Shown here piece by piece: positions 33,422-45,281 of a stretch of 64,000 nucleotides of DNA. This DNA comes from Paraconiothyrium sp. Pb-2020 (lineage: Eukaryota > Ascomycota > Dothideomycetes > Pleosporales > Didymosphaeriaceae). The notes under the pieces were generated by a model. That model did no database searches. It had not been told where the DNA came from and saw nothing but the letters and a program-made list of their open reading frames with translations. Numbering within the stretch: the stretch's first letter is position 1; every line of letters starts with the position of its first letter. The stretch covers positions 2,232,001 to 2,296,000 of the forward strand of contig JAJUBI010000008.1 in assembly GCA_022419385.1 (NCBI GenBank), given 5' to 3'. The translations under genes and the position numbers were made by a program.

Positions 33422-35106
33422 GATTAAAGGACTGATGATATTTAAATCGTTCAATCTAGAGAAACCAGGGAAAGCCACAACGTCAAAGCGGAACAAGTAT
33501 CAAAGTATGAACATGAGGATACGAAGTCCTTGAACGAGCTCAAGCCTTCTTCAGATGTGCAGACTGCGCCGTCTACAAATTCTACCGCGATGGAGGTTAT
33601 CAACGCTGTTGATATAGTCACAACTGCACAGCTGGCCAGGCATGCCTTATCCCTCTTATTGTGGGAACGTCGATCAGCAACATCAAAGGCTGTGTATGTG
33701 ATTAGACCTGCGCGGTGTCTCTTCGGACTTACTATGTATGTCCACCCTGCCTTATCGTTGGAACCTGGCCAATGGCATCAAAGGCTGTTTGAACAATCGC
33801 ATTACCGAATGCGGGGTCGTGCATAGTATACGGAGGAGATGCGCGCATACCCGTCGGAGGAGGTGCGCGCACAGTTGTGTCCATCTTATCATCGGGGTAT
33901 TGTCGATCAACACGTTCAACCCAAATTTCCATATTCTTCAGCTGCTATTAGGGTATCAGCCCATGGTACTGATACTCCATGCCAACTTGAACTTTGCACC
34001 TGCCCGAATGGTTTCCGCGCAGGTATCTGACATCATACTTTCTCCAGCCCGGCAGCTACGTCGGTATGTGCACAGTGCAACATATCGACTATTAGGAGGT
34101 GCAGATGGACTGCCCGTTGAGAGAGGAGGTCGCGTGACTCGTATGAGGCTCGCACTGAAGTGTTTCACTGTACCAACTGATTGAATTACTCAATTTGAAA
34201 CGAGTGTTCTTCAAAATCGAGAATTCCAAGGGTACCAAACACATCTCGGTTTACTGGTGCGATGCGGCAGTGCCGCCCGGGCAGAGTCGATCGCGCGATA
34301 AGCCAGGCATGTTTGTTGATCAATAACTTTTCGATAATCACGCTAGAAGTTCTCATGGTCTAGTAGAAGTGACATTTCACACATACTTCTGTCGTTATCG
34401 ACATAGCCAATTCCTTTCCGTATATACACGCATGGTGATACTAGTTGGGTTTGCGCACACCAAATACCACGCTTTGGCTCGACGAGCGTCATTCCAACAC
34501 AAGGCTTAGCGAACGGGTTCGAAGGAGCACCTGTAAAGGGAATGCAAGAATGCTTTGAAGGTAAAGAAGATTACCAGGTCCATGCTTACTGAGTCCTGCC
34601 GAGTATCCCTCAATGTACGCTAGCTCCCCTGCTATTGTGATATACTTGCGGGGTGATTCCGGAACAGATAGGTGCTATCATCGGCCTTGCGATATGATGA
34701 TAGCAAGTCTCTGTAAGAAACTATGACTAAGCCCAAGACTTCTTGATCTTGAAAAGATAACGCCCATAGTCTTGGTTCACTACTCGTTCGGGCTTCTCTC
34801 TCGACAACTCGGATTTTTTGATAGGCGTGCGATAACAACGCGAGTCAATCGTAGACTTGGACTAATGCTATCGTATCTGTTCCCTACGTATCCCATGCAA
34901 CCTTTTGTGGAGGCTTCCTGGTCTTGTATAAATAAGTGTGGGACGGAGGATTCTGATCTTGCAGACACCGATCGACAATTTCATTCAAACATATACGGTG
35001 TATGGGACTCTTGTGATACCTTGGAGAACACCTGTTCACCTACACCTACTAAATTGTGCAGCATCCTCTGTTTGAACACTAAACTCTTTCGCTCGAACTC
35101 AACAAG
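33422..35106. other. Gene-poor stretch before the amino-acid permease
   Basis: 1.7 kb without a recognisable gene. Several short frames (for example 33738-34184 plus, 33732-33932 minus) show no family features. The last few hundred bases are AT/CT-rich and likely contain the permease promoter. Confidence 0.5.
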
Positions 35107-36555
35107 ATGTCCTCGGAAAAGGTCCCGAAAGGGATCGACAGTGCGTCGACGCACTCGCCCACGCCTTCAGTCACCGAAGGCACCGTTCACCCCATCCATG
35201 GTGAGAAAGAAGTCTTTAGTGGTGGTGAAGGAGAGGTCAACTTCCGGAACGTCAGCTGGCAGCGGGCAGCCATCTTCATGCTAAAGATGACCTTCGCCAC
35301 CGGTGTCTTATCTTTACCTGCGAGTTTGAACTCTTTAGGAGGCGTCGCTGGAGCCATCTTCATCGTCTTCTGGGGAATTGTTAATGCCTACATGGCCGTG
35401 CTCCAGGGCCAGTTCAAGATTCGCCATCCTTCGCTCCACACCGTGGCCGATGGAGCGCACATTGCTACAATGGATTTGTCAGGTGGTTCCAAGCGATGGG
35501 CCCTATTTGCCAAGGAGATCACGGAATTCGTCTATCTGATCTCCTGGCTGCTCTGCACCGGCCTCACCGTCCTTGGTATTTCCATTGCATTGAATGCTAT
35601 CTCTGACCATGGTACCTGCACCGTCGCCTTTGCATTCGTGGCCTACCTGGCCGTCTCCATCCTGGGCAGCATCCGCAAGATTGAAAAGACGGCTTGGATA
35701 TCATGGGTTGGTTTCGTCTCCATCGTTGCTGCCATTCTCATCGTTTTGATTGCCACGGCTATCCGAAGTCGTCCGGCTGCAGCACCCCCGACTGGAGACT
35801 TTGACCTTGGATTCAGAGCTTTCCCGCTTCCTTCAGTTTCCTTCTCGAGCGCGTGGTCCTCGGCGTTGATAATCTACGCTTCTTCCGCAAATACCTCCGG
35901 TTACGTCCCCGTTATCTCGGAGATGAAGTATCCGCAGCACTATTTCAAGGCTGTATACGTCACCATGTCCTGGATCATCGTGTCCTACATGATTATCGGC
36001 ATGGTCATGTACCGTTATGCTGGACAGTGGCTTGCGACTCCCGCCCTCGGGTCTGCCGGTCCCACGATCAAGATCATTTCGTACGCCGTCGCTCTTCCCA
36101 GCCTGCTTGCGTCGGGAATGATCTGTGTCCACATTTCCGGCAAGTCGGTCTTTGTTCGCGTGTTGCGTGGATCAAGACACCTCACTGCCAACACCTGGCA
36201 GCACTGGGCTGTGTGGCTCGTCTCGACGTTTGGCACGGGCCTCATCGGCTGGATCATCTGCGAGGCGATTCCTTTCTATGGATCTTTGGTTTCCATAATC
36301 GGGTCCCTCGGTTTCGGTCCGCTGGGTATCTGTCTTCCCGTTATCATGTGGTACAGCATGCACAGAGGCTACCGCAAGGGAACTCCAAAGCAGAAGGCGC
36401 TCTGGGTTTTCCACACAGCCATCTTGATCATGGGCTTGTTCGTCACTATTGGTGGTACTTATGCGAACATTGTTATGATCATCAGGCAATTCCAAGATGG
36501 AACAGTGGGCGGCGTCTTTGAATGCGCTGACAACAGCGGAACCGTTGATTCGTAG
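35107..36555 (+). CDS. Amino-acid permease of the AAAP family (Mtr-like)
   Basis: A single uninterrupted frame of 482 residues. The N-terminal 45 residues are hydrophilic and Ser/Thr-rich. About 11 membrane helices follow, starting with F-x-x-V-S-W-Q-R-A-A-I-F-M-L-K. The family elements K-x-x-F-A-T-G-V-L-S-L-P, the S-x-I-I-Y-A-S-S-A-N-T-S-G-Y segment and S-E-M-K-Y-P are all seen. These proton-coupled neutral/aromatic amino-acid importers (Neurospora Mtr and relatives) act at the plasma membrane. Codon choice is strongly C-ending, unlike the AT-rich flanks, suggesting good expression. Intact. Confidence 0.92.
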   Translation: MSSEKVPKGIDSASTHSPTPSVTEGTVHPIHGEKEVFSGGEGEVNFRNVSWQRAAIFMLKMTFATGVLSLPASLNSLGGVAGAIFIVFWGIVNAYMAVLQGQFKIRHPSLHTVADGAHIATMDLSGGSKRWALFAKEITEFVYLISWLLCTGLTVLGISIALNAISDHGTCTVAFAFVAYLAVSILGSIRKIEKTAWISWVGFVSIVAAILIVLIATAIRSRPAAAPPTGDFDLGFRAFPLPSVSFSSAWSSALIIYASSANTSGYVPVISEMKYPQHYFKAVYVTMSWIIVSYMIIGMVMYRYAGQWLATPALGSAGPTIKIISYAVALPSLLASGMICVHISGKSVFVRVLRGSRHLTANTWQHWAVWLVSTFGTGLIGWIICEAIPFYGSLVSIIGSLGFGPLGICLPVIMWYSMHRGYRKGTPKQKALWVFHTAILIMGLFVTIGGTYANIVMIIRQFQDGTVGGVFECADNSGTVDS

Positions 36556-37040
36556 GAAGCAATTATCACAAAGGGCTAGCATTGTGTATTGTTCTTCACA
36601 GTAACTAAATCATATCGTCTTGGAGAGCTCTGGTGTGCTCATTTCGTAAGTTGTTCTAGCGTGTGAGATCTATGGTTAGGCAATTGTGAATTTCCACCCA
36701 CATACAGATACTCTATCATTTTGCCTTTCCATGATTTGGCAGCTGCTACGTGTGCGCACCAATAGTGCATCTTCACCTCGTACACGTAAATAAGTTTTAG
36801 AAGTTAGCGCCTCCATAATCCTGAGAAAGATTATTGCTCGATGATATTTTTACCCCCTAAGCCAAGTTTGAATTACCTTTTTTTGAAGTAATATGTGGTA
36901 GCATAACATAACAATTAGGCACACTATATCCGACATATATGTATCATAGTAGATACAGGGTAATTAAGCTTTTACTAATTTATTAATATATATAGTAGCT
37001 AGTCTAACTAGACTTTCTATGCCCCGATCTAAATATACAT
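36556..37040. other. AT-rich convergent stretch
   Basis: Contains a very AT-rich block (about 36880-37000, many TATA/TAAT words) and no gene. Probably the two 3' ends plus a low-complexity spacer. Confidence 0.55.
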
Positions 37041-38512
37041 TTATACGTAAACAGTCGTAGTTACGACCTCACACGCAGACAGTGGCGCGGAAGAAGGCTT
37101 CTGCGAGACCTGGGGAGCGGGTGAGGGAGCCTTCGGGGCCTTGGGGGCTTTGGGAGCCGCGGGTGATTCAGGAGCGGGCGCGGGCACGACAGGGGGCGAA
37201 GCGGCATAGCCTTTAGTCTCCTGTGGGGGCACGACAGCACCAGTGACGGTGGCATACTCGCTCTGAGTCGAGGTGACCGACACGACGGTGAGGATGGTGG
37301 TCGGATACGCGGCTGCGTAGCCACCATTGCTCTGGATAGCGTTGGCGGACACGACGGTACGGATGGTGGTCGGGTAGACGGTAGTATAGCCGTTTACCAA
37401 GGGGAAAGAAGCGGGTGTTGCGATGGACGCGACAGAGCTGTTGGCGTAGATAGGGGCTACAACGGAGGTCGCGTTCGCGCCGGAGGTCGTGCATGTGCTG
37501 ACGACGACGGGAACCGCACCTACAGTGCTGATAGATGTGGTGTTGACGGCGACGGGGATGTTGACGGTGGAGGCGTTGGCGCCGGTGGGAACAGCAATTG
37601 TAGAGGGTTTGATACCAGTCGGGGTAGCAATGGAGACTACAATGGAGGTGCTGTTGGCGGCAATGGGGCCAGCAGATGATGAGGCGGCGGTAGCACCGAC
37701 AGACGAAGCAACCGACGAGGAGGTGGCATCGCAGAGAGCGGCTGCGGCGTCGACCTTGCCAACAACCCATGTCGCGGCGTCGTCGGTATACAAGTCGAAG
37801 TAGTCTAGATGCTGGGTGACATTGTCACCACCAGCGCAGATGGGATCGCCCGCCCCACAGTAGTTACGGAGAACAGATGCATATGCATTAAGACGCGCGA
37901 GGCTGTCTGCATCGCGGGGCGAAGCCTGCAGGGAGGCTCCGTCGAGGACGTTGTAGGGCTGGTTGGCAGTGTGTCGGGGGTCTCCCCACACAACAGCAGC
38001 GGCAACTTCATCAAGTTAGATCCAGTTCAGATTGATGCAGACGATCCCTAAGGGGGAAGGGTTTTATTTCACTTACTGGCTTTTCCGGCCACAGACGTTC
38101 TGTCAATCCCCGTGCTCCCGCTCAAACACCCACCACCTCCAAGCACATCGCCCATCACGTTAGCTCCCTCGGAGTACCCTCCAAGAACAATGTGCGTGCA
38201 TGGGCACTTCGCCTGGAACGCAGTAATCTGTGAGATGCCGTTGGCATCACCCTCGGCCACCTGCGTGCAGTAGGGGCCACCGAGCGTGACGTCGTACTGG
38301 ACGTCGATGTAGTCGCACGTCTTGCCATCGTCAACCAGCTTGGCGCAGGTGGCATCGAGGAACGGCGTGGTGCGGCCGTCGTGATAGGGCGCATCGTTTC
38401 CACGGGCGAAGAAGATGACTGTGTCAAGACATTCTGCAGTAAGCTTAGGGGTCTCGCTGGCTTGCGCGGCAACGAGACCGACAGCGGAAAGAGCAAGGAG
38501 AGCGAACGACAT
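37041..38512 (-). CDS. Cutinase-family (CE5) secreted esterase with long repetitive C-terminal tail
   Basis: Exons 38512-38077 and 38005-37041, separated by a 71-nt intron, give 466 residues. A signal peptide (about residues 1-17) precedes a CE5 catalytic domain: F-F-A-R-G near residue 34, nucleophile Ser114 in G-G-Y-S-E-G, G-D-P-I-C-A-G-G-D-N with the acidic residue and H-L-D-Y with the histidine. Cysteines are placed for disulfides. After the domain come about 230 extra residues rich in Ser, Thr, Ala and Val with Y-P-T-T-I-x-T-V-V-S twice, then a Pro-Ala-Lys stretch with (A-P-K)n and a final Cys-containing segment. Typical cutinases end near residue 220, so the tail is an addition, perhaps for wall anchoring. 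Substrate could be cutin or acetylated polysaccharide. Confidence 0.9.
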
Positions 38513-39679
38513 TGCGTTTTGAGTATGCCTGTGTATTAGGGCAAACGAGTGTGGGCGTGAAACGCAAACAGGATCCGATTACCAGGTATAGATATAAGGA
38601 TGAAGAACTCAAGCAAAAAAGACTAGGGCAGGAAAGAGGACCATCTTTAAGGCAAACTTCGCATCGCAGAACCACTGTTCAGAAATATGGTCCTGACAAA
38701 CGCTCAACGGCTCTCCAGCTAGTGAGTAGAATGACGGCCCAGCGTCATGCGCGGTGGGGCTTCCAATATTGGCGTGGGTACCTCCATACTCGGCCCTACG
38801 CTGGTGGAATTCGGAAAATTGAGCAGAGTGAGCGATCACGTTGGTGCTGAAAAGTCGCACATCCCGCAAGTCTAGTTCAACAGACATGGTATCGAAAGAA
38901 TCTTTTCTCACCGCTCATCAATGCCCAGGTGAGGTTCGGATAGAGATCTTGGGTACCTATGTTGGACGTATGCCTCGATGGTTTCAAAGCTTATATGCTT
39001 GGCCACGAGTAGCGAAGTTCCGACATCCCGTCCACGAATAACCGCGGTACTTCTAGCCTTAAGCCGGGAGAATTTATTAGCGTGGTACCTGTGATCCTGC
39101 TCGATGAGTACCCACTTGTCCAGACCTAATAGGGCTAGAGGTACTCCCCTATCAAGCTAGCGTTCTAGCACTATATATAGTAACAAAAACATAACTATCA
39201 ATATATAATTTAACCCTACTCTGATCAAGTCTGTAACCTTTAGCAAAGGAAATCTCGTACCCGTTCCTGTGCGGGCAATGATATCACAACTACTAAATTC
39301 AGATGGAAAGTGAGCGGCCATAAAAGAAACTTCAAAATATAATGAAAGGCCAAAGGTTGAACGAGATCAGTGATTGATTGAGGGCACAGAGGCCGAAGAA
39401 ACTATATAGAAAGCCCTAGCGAGAAGCTGAGGAGGTAGAGGAAGCGCTAGACCCAAATACGAGATATGTGTGAAAGAAGGAAGGCTGATTGCCCCAGGCC
39501 GACAAATACGGGGCAGATAGAATCTATCAGGATAAGGATTAGAGTATCTGGTAGGTATGAGCACTATGAAAGAATAGCTAAGTAAGTGCTGTCGACCGAT
39601 AATTTACTCTCTACAGTACCACCAAACTTCTTGCATAGTTACTTATGCATCATCATCCTATGTAAGATGAATATAATTC
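38513..39679. other. Gene-free stretch between cutinase and deaminase
   Basis: No gene. The first 300 bases upstream of 38512 should hold the cutinase promoter. The part from about 39170 to 39300 is AT-rich. Confidence 0.5.
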
Positions 39680-40870
39680 CTAAGTAACGTCCACCCGATC
39701 CAACTCTTGTATTAGATCTGTTTTGGTCTTGTTATCTGCCCAGCTCATCTTAACCCCGTTCTTACACAACTGGACCATTTCCTTCTTACTTAAGTCACAG
39801 TACGTATATACTTTCTGCATATTACCATCAATCCAGACATTATGCATGTATGTCGGATCGTCACTATTGATACATAGCATGATCCCTGCTCTTATCAACC
39901 GTGTGATCTTCGGAAAAAGAATCTCGGTTTTCTGCCGCCGATGATACGCATGAGGACAGAGTGTCAATCCAATGCTCCGTTCCTGCAGTGCAGGTATCAA
40001 CTCAGGCTTATCCAGCGCGTTAAGCCCATGGTCGATGCGCTCCGTGCCCTGTCCGCCGCAGACATCGAAAATGGCTTCGCGGACGTGGTCTGCGGCATCT
40101 TTTTGATCGACGTCACAGTGCATAGTGATGTGAAGACCATCGTCTTTGGCCATGCGAAACCCTTCCTCAAAGAGCAAAGGCGGCTTCTCGAACTCGTTCG
40201 CTGCAAGCCCCACCGCGTGGAACAAGCCCTTCCCGTCGCCGCTAGCTAAGGTAGCCCACGGTCTTGCCGCAGTATACGCATCCAATCCTTCCTGTAGTGG
40301 TCTATCCCGCAGGAAGCAGAATATCCAGTTACTCTTTACGCCGTATTTTTCCAGTCCATCCTTTTGCGCGCGGAGATAACCATTAAGGATAGTTGGCACG
40401 GATATGCCACGCTCCGTGTGGGCCTGCGTGTCGAAGAAAGGCTCACAATATCTGACATTCATCTTGGCACAGCGAGAGAAATAATCCATGCTCAAGTCGT
40501 AGAAGTCTTCCTCAGTGACCAAGACTTGGCATCCGGCGAAGTAGGCCTCCAGGAAAGTTGGGCGACCATCATCACCGTTCACTTCTTTGCGGTGGTTGTA
40601 TGTCACTTGGTCTTGACAATGTCAGTAGAGTTTGGTACGAATGGTGATACTGTGCCCACTAGTTCAAATCAGCACACGTTTTTGTGATTGTGATGAGTGA
40701 GGGACTCACCATGAGTCTAGCAAATCTTCATATGTCGCGTATGAAAGCTTGATATTGTTGCGGTGCGCCAATTTCCATCGAAGGGCTGGCGTCAAGGTTC
40801 CTTCTATATGTACATGGAGTTCCACCTTTGGGAGGCTTTTGATAAAAGGTGATATCTCGAGGCCGTTCAT
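39680..40870 (-). CDS. Adenosine-deaminase-family protein, exon junction problematic
   Basis: Exon 1 (40870-40710) starts with the metal-binding H-V-H-I-E-G (His19, His21) and ends at a strong GTGAGT donor. The second coding block runs from about 40611 to 39680 with M-H-C-D, R-I-D-H-G-L and I-N-S-D-D-P, the remaining metal and catalytic residues. Overall length (about 360 residues) suits the ADA/adenine-deaminase-like family, which deaminates purines or N6-modified purines. The junction does not resolve cleanly. A 51-nt intron to the acceptor near 40659 keeps frame but then meets TGA at 40624-40622. The better-looking acceptor at 40612, with a TACTGAC branch point just before it, gives the expected protein only if one base is dropped. 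The gene may therefore be damaged or unusually spliced. Confidence 0.75.
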
Positions 40871-41298
40871 CTCTGGGGTCTGTGAAGATTTGCGGTCAAA
40901 CCTGGCGCTTTGTCATTCCTTTTCAATGTGTGATTTAATAAATTCCCGAACTCGGCTATGACTGTGTAATGACATGCGCCGATTTCGGAACAAATAATGA
41001 AGATGTGTAGCAAGGAGGCGAGATAAGGAAGGGCACTTAGACGATGTTGCGCTCACGTCCGCCGTCCATGCCAGCTTTCGCCTAGCGTCCCCCCCACTTA
41101 TCTTCTCCCCACTTTCCTATTCGCGTGTTCGGACGCGGGCAACCCCGCCGACATCGTTAGTCGGCGACAACTAGCCGGCTTGGTGGTGATAAGAGCGTTA
41201 CCTTGACTGCTTGGTAACGCCACATAAGGTAACAGAAGATGGTATATCTATCGTGGTCGCTACCTGCAGCCTTGACATAGGTTTACGACTTCAGCGCC
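40871..41298. promoter_or_regulatory. Shared divergent upstream region of deaminase and MFS genes
   Basis: 428 bp between divergent start codons; no coding signal. No specific operator recognised. Confidence 0.4.
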
Positions 41299-42958
41299 AT
41301 GGACACCGGTAAGCAGACAGAGGTTACGGCCTCACAGGAGTCACCAGATGCGGCCCGGCAGCTACATGGGCACACCGATGTAGAACAGAAAGCGCTGGCA
41401 CAGCGTGTCTTGCGCAAGATCGACTGGCGCCTCATACCTCTTATGTTCATCACGTACAATCTGAATTTCATGGACAAGACCATTTTGTCGTCTGCTTCTG
41501 TCTTTGGTCTACGAGACGACACTGTTGGTACCCCATTTACAACAGACAACATTAAACTGAACTGATCGCTTCGTGCAGGGCCTAGTACGTCAACAGTACT
41601 CGTGGGTATCAAGCGTGTTCTACTTTGGATATTTCTTCTGGGAGTACCCGACGACCTATCTCATTCCCCGAGTTCCAGTGGCCAAGTACCTTGCTGCCAA
41701 TACACTCTTCTGGGGTGTCATCGTGGGAGTCACAGCTGCGTGCACCAACTACGGAGGCCTCATAAGTGTGAGATTCCTCCTTGGTGTGGCTGAAGCTACC
41801 ATCACTCCGGCCTTCATGTTCATCACTAGCACATGGTAGGTCTGCTCGCGTAAATTTGACCTATCTGTGATGATACTGACAACAGTCAGGTATACGCGCG
41901 ACGAAATACCTACCCGGACTGGATATTGGTTTGCCGGCAATTCGATTGGTGGTCTTGTTGCGTCATTCCTCGCCTTTGGTATTGGCCATATCACAGACTC
42001 ACTTGCACCCTGGCAATGGATGTACATCGTCCTCGGAGTCTTGACATTCCTGTGGGGCATCCCGTTGCTTCTCTTTCTCCCTGACAGCATAGAAAAGGCC
42101 AGCTTTCTCACCGAGGAGGAGCGCAAATTTGCCGCTGACCGTGTCGTGATCTCTGGAACAGGCCGCACCGCTCAAGCCGGATACAAACTCGACCAAGTCA
42201 TCGAGTGCTTGATCGACCCTAAGACTTGGCTCATCTTTAGCATGAGCCTCCTGACTCAGATTCCGAACGGTGGAACACAGAACTTCGGTAACATCGTTCT
42301 CAAGAGCTTTGGCTTTACCAGCCTGCAGTCGACGCTCCTTGTCATCCCCGCATCTGTCATCTCTGCAGGCACCATCGTGGTCACAGGTTGGATTGCAGGT
42401 CGCTTCCGCCAGCTAAACTGCATTCTCATCGTTTGCGTCGTGATACCCGCCATCGTGGGCAGCTCGCTTATCTACGTCCGACCTCGTACATCTTCGGGCG
42501 TTCAGCTTTTCGGATACTTTCTTCTATCGACTGGCCCTGGCGGAATTCCATTGCTCATGTCTCTTGTGGGCGCCAACTACAAGGGTGTAACGAAGAAGAT
42601 GACCATGACGGCACTTCTCTTCATCGCCTATTGTGCTGGAAATATAGCGGGGCCCCAATTTTTCCGCACTCAAGATGCTCCTCACTATAACCTGGCGTTC
42701 CGAGCCATTATGGTTTGCTACTGTCTCGTCGTCGGATTAGCCATTGTTCTGAGATGCTACCTGCAGTGGATGAATGCAAAGAGGGAGACCGAAGAGGGGG
42801 TCAAGGGAAGTGCAAGCGCTGGGGGAGTGGTTGCTGGTGGAAAGATGGCAGATGAAGACGATAGGGGGACTATAATGGCTGCGCAGATTGAGCTGAGGCC
42901 CGAGGACTATGACGATGTTACAGACTGGAAAACCTTTGGATTTAGATATCGTTTATAG
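41299..42958 (+). CDS. MFS transporter, anion:cation symporter family
   Basis: Exons 41299-41523, 41579-41835 and 41890-42958 give 516 residues with all phases matching. Features are R-K-I-D-W-R-L-I-P-L before helix 1, N-F-M-D-K-T, R-Q-Q-Y-S-W-V-S-S-V-F-Y-F-G-Y in helix 2, R-F-L-L-G-V-A-E-A in helix 4 and about 12 membrane segments, then a charged C-terminus. This is the Dal5/Tna1-type branch that carries small carboxylates, ureides or vitamins. It is divergent from the adenosine-deaminase-like gene, so a purine-derived or ureide substrate would be attractive, but nothing in the sequence proves it. Intact. Confidence 0.9.
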
Positions 42959-42962
42959 AGAG

Positions 42963-43250
42963 CTATGAGCGATTCGGTGTAATATCCGCAGCTTTACGTA
43001 TTAGACTATCTGTTCTCCGTATGACTTCAAGCTCCAACCTGTTAAAATTGGCACGCAAGCACGCAAGTGCAGGAGGACTTGACGAAACATACTTGGAAGG
43101 CTGGGGCCCAGGGATGCTGTCATAAGTGCATTCTATGCCCAAACGATTCCATGTCGCGCATTGGGGCCTCTTCGCGCCACACTTGGTTCTGAGTTGCGGC
43201 AGGTGACGCAAGCGATAGAATTGCGTCTGCGAGGCTGCGCCCTACCAGCG
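42963..43250 (-). pseudogene. Broken zinc-cluster DNA-binding fragment
   Basis: Two frames together recreate most of a Zn2Cys6 domain: R-R-R-N-S-I-A-C-V-T-C-R in one, then R-T-K-C-G-A-K-R-P-Q-C-A-T-W-N-R-L-G-I-E-C-T-Y-D in another. A frameshift lies near 43195, and the fifth cysteine of the cluster is Trp. Only about 30 further residues follow. A DNA-binding protein from this piece is unlikely; it is a relic. Confidence 0.6.
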
Positions 43251-43879
43251 CCCCTGTTAGAATGGTTTAGGTCTGGAGAGAATGCATGCGGAAGATGAAG
43301 CAAAGTCCGCAGAGGACCCAAAAACCCGGCATTCGTTATGAGACGCACGTGCCGAGGTGGCTCCGCAAAGAGAATCTCGCGTGCGGAGACAAGCAGCACT
43401 CCGCGTCCCCGCAAATCACCAAGAGCTAGCTGCATTGCGTTAGTGGCTGCTCGCGGACTATCCTCTCTTCTCCGCGTGATGCCGGACGCCACACCGAACC
43501 TAGAGACCACCTTCGCACTGTATGGCGTCGGGCTGTGGGACACTGGAAGGCCGTCTCTCTTGCCGCACGTGGATCAATGTTGACTTTTAGCCATCCTGCG
43601 TCCGGTCGGTCATGTTCCGAGAGCGGCTCCACGCATGCAATGCACATATATCGAGCTACAGCAACACAACTTGAATCCGGACACGTTCAAGTATTGTAAA
43701 ATATGCCATCCGCATTCCACCTCGGTGGAGACCTTCTCGCTAGTGCAGCAAAACGCAAAGTTGCCTGCACAGCTCGGGTCGCAAGTGTTGAAAGTAGGCT
43801 TGAAACGTACACCAAAACATGAAGTTGGGTGTATGAGTGATGAATTGGTCAGGCTCGGCGGAGCCTCTATATAGGGCTA
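43251..43879. other. Stretch between two relics
   Basis: No supported gene; short frames on both strands lack family features. Confidence 0.45.
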
Positions 43880-45281
43880 GTGCCTAGGGCGGCACCTGCC
43901 AGCTGCAGCGGAACACCTTCCGCCAACAGCAAGCTGGGATCAGAAAGGCCTGAACGAAGATGCCTTTGTTGTGCAGCCGGGCGAGACGGCCGTGCTGGCA
44001 GATCTACAAGGCCCTGGGGCCATCACACATCTCTGGTGAGCCCAACAATCCCATGCAGCGTTGGTGTGTGCTTCCGTACCAATAGCTAACACTCGCAAGG
44101 TTCGTCCAAACATGTCGTAAGATCCTGGGTCCTGGTCTTATTCCCTACTCGAAGTCAGGAGTAGCAATGATGGAAGTGCACAACGCGTTGGGCCTCAACT
44201 ACGAGGTGTTGGACCCGGATTACTACCGCAAGGTGCTCATCAAGATGTACTGGGATGACTCGCCAACTCCGAATGACCTCGCACCCATCGGTGACTTTTT
44301 CTGCTTGGGACATTCCATCGCTGCCAACTTCCAATCTCTTCCCTTCACTGTGCCCGTCAAGCCCTCCGAGGAGAATAAATTTGGCGGCGCTGCGGCTTTT
44401 AACTGCTACCTGCCCATGCCCTTCAACAAGCACACCCGGATCGAGATTGGAAATCAGAGCGATGAAGCATATATACAATACTTCTGAATCGACTATGAAC
44501 TCTTTTCCGAACCCCTCAGCGACGACACGTTGTACTTTTACGCTCACTGGCAACTCGAGAACCCGACTAATGGCTGGGCACCACCTAACATGCAGACCAA
44601 CAGTCTCGATACTCAAGTGAAAAACCTTGACGGGAAGAACAACTATGTAATCCTCGAGACCGAAGGTGAAGGTCAGTACATTGGGTGCAACCATAGCGTC
44701 GCCCATTTCCAGGGTACATGGTGGGGCGAAGGCGACGATATGATCTTCATCAACAACGATACGTGGCCACCGAGCTACCATGGCACTGGCGGCGAAGACT
44801 ACATCAGCCAAGGGTGGGGCATGCAGAAGAACGCGTACCCCTTCTGTGGCACCAAAAGTAAGGCAAGCCCAACTATCAAATCAGCTACCGCTAGCACTTG
44901 CCTAACCCCGTGCGCTTCAGCAAAAAAATAAAAAGTCACGTTGCAAACCGGCCATGCCAACCACCTTCGCGACGACTGGTCTAGCACTGCGTACTGGTAC
45001 CAGACTTTACCGGGTCCCAAATTGGAAATCTTACCGGTTGAAAACAAATCCCGCGCAAGCCGGAGTACCCATCAGGCGACGTGCCAAGACCCAACCTTAG
45101 CAAGTTTATTTCAACGAGGAAAGCTATAGTAAAGCAGAGGGAGGATCAATTGCGGGAGTTCGTCAAAGATCGGGAGGCGTGGCTGGAACGTAGGGCTAAG
45201 GACTCGCGAGAGAGGGCTAAAAACAATGTTGAGATCGCAAAGGATGTTCGGAAGCGCTGGCTGGAGAGCTTAAAAAAATAA
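43880..45281 (+). pseudogene. DUF2961-family (possible glycoside hydrolase-related) protein, multiply disrupted
   Basis: Strong homology to fungal DUF2961 proteins runs through the region. It begins with W-D-Q-K-G-L-N-E-D-A-F and G-P-G-A-I-T-H-L-W, spliced across an intron (44037-44100) to F-V-Q-T-C-R-K-I-L. It continues with Y-Y-R-K-V-L-I-K-M-Y-W-D-D and G-T-G-G-E-D-Y to T-G-H-A-N-H-L-R-D-D-W-S-S-T-A-Y-W-Y-Q-T and the coiled charged C-terminus. Defects: TGA at 44485-44487; a frame slip and TAG near 44900; slips at A-runs near 44920-44935; another slip near 45045. The last 60 codons (E-W-L-E-R-R-A-x-D-S-R-E-R-A-K type tail) are open again. The product cannot be full length. DUF2961 members are thought to act on polysaccharides. 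Confidence 0.8.

Noticed and set aside
33732..34184. Overlapping frames on both strands in the gene-poor stretch
   Set aside because: Composition and residues show no family pattern; no plausible splice structure extends them.
37489..37803. Plus-strand hydrophobic frame opposite the cutinase tail
   Set aside because: Antisense of the repetitive Ser/Thr-Val tail; its open length is explained by the low complexity of the sense strand.
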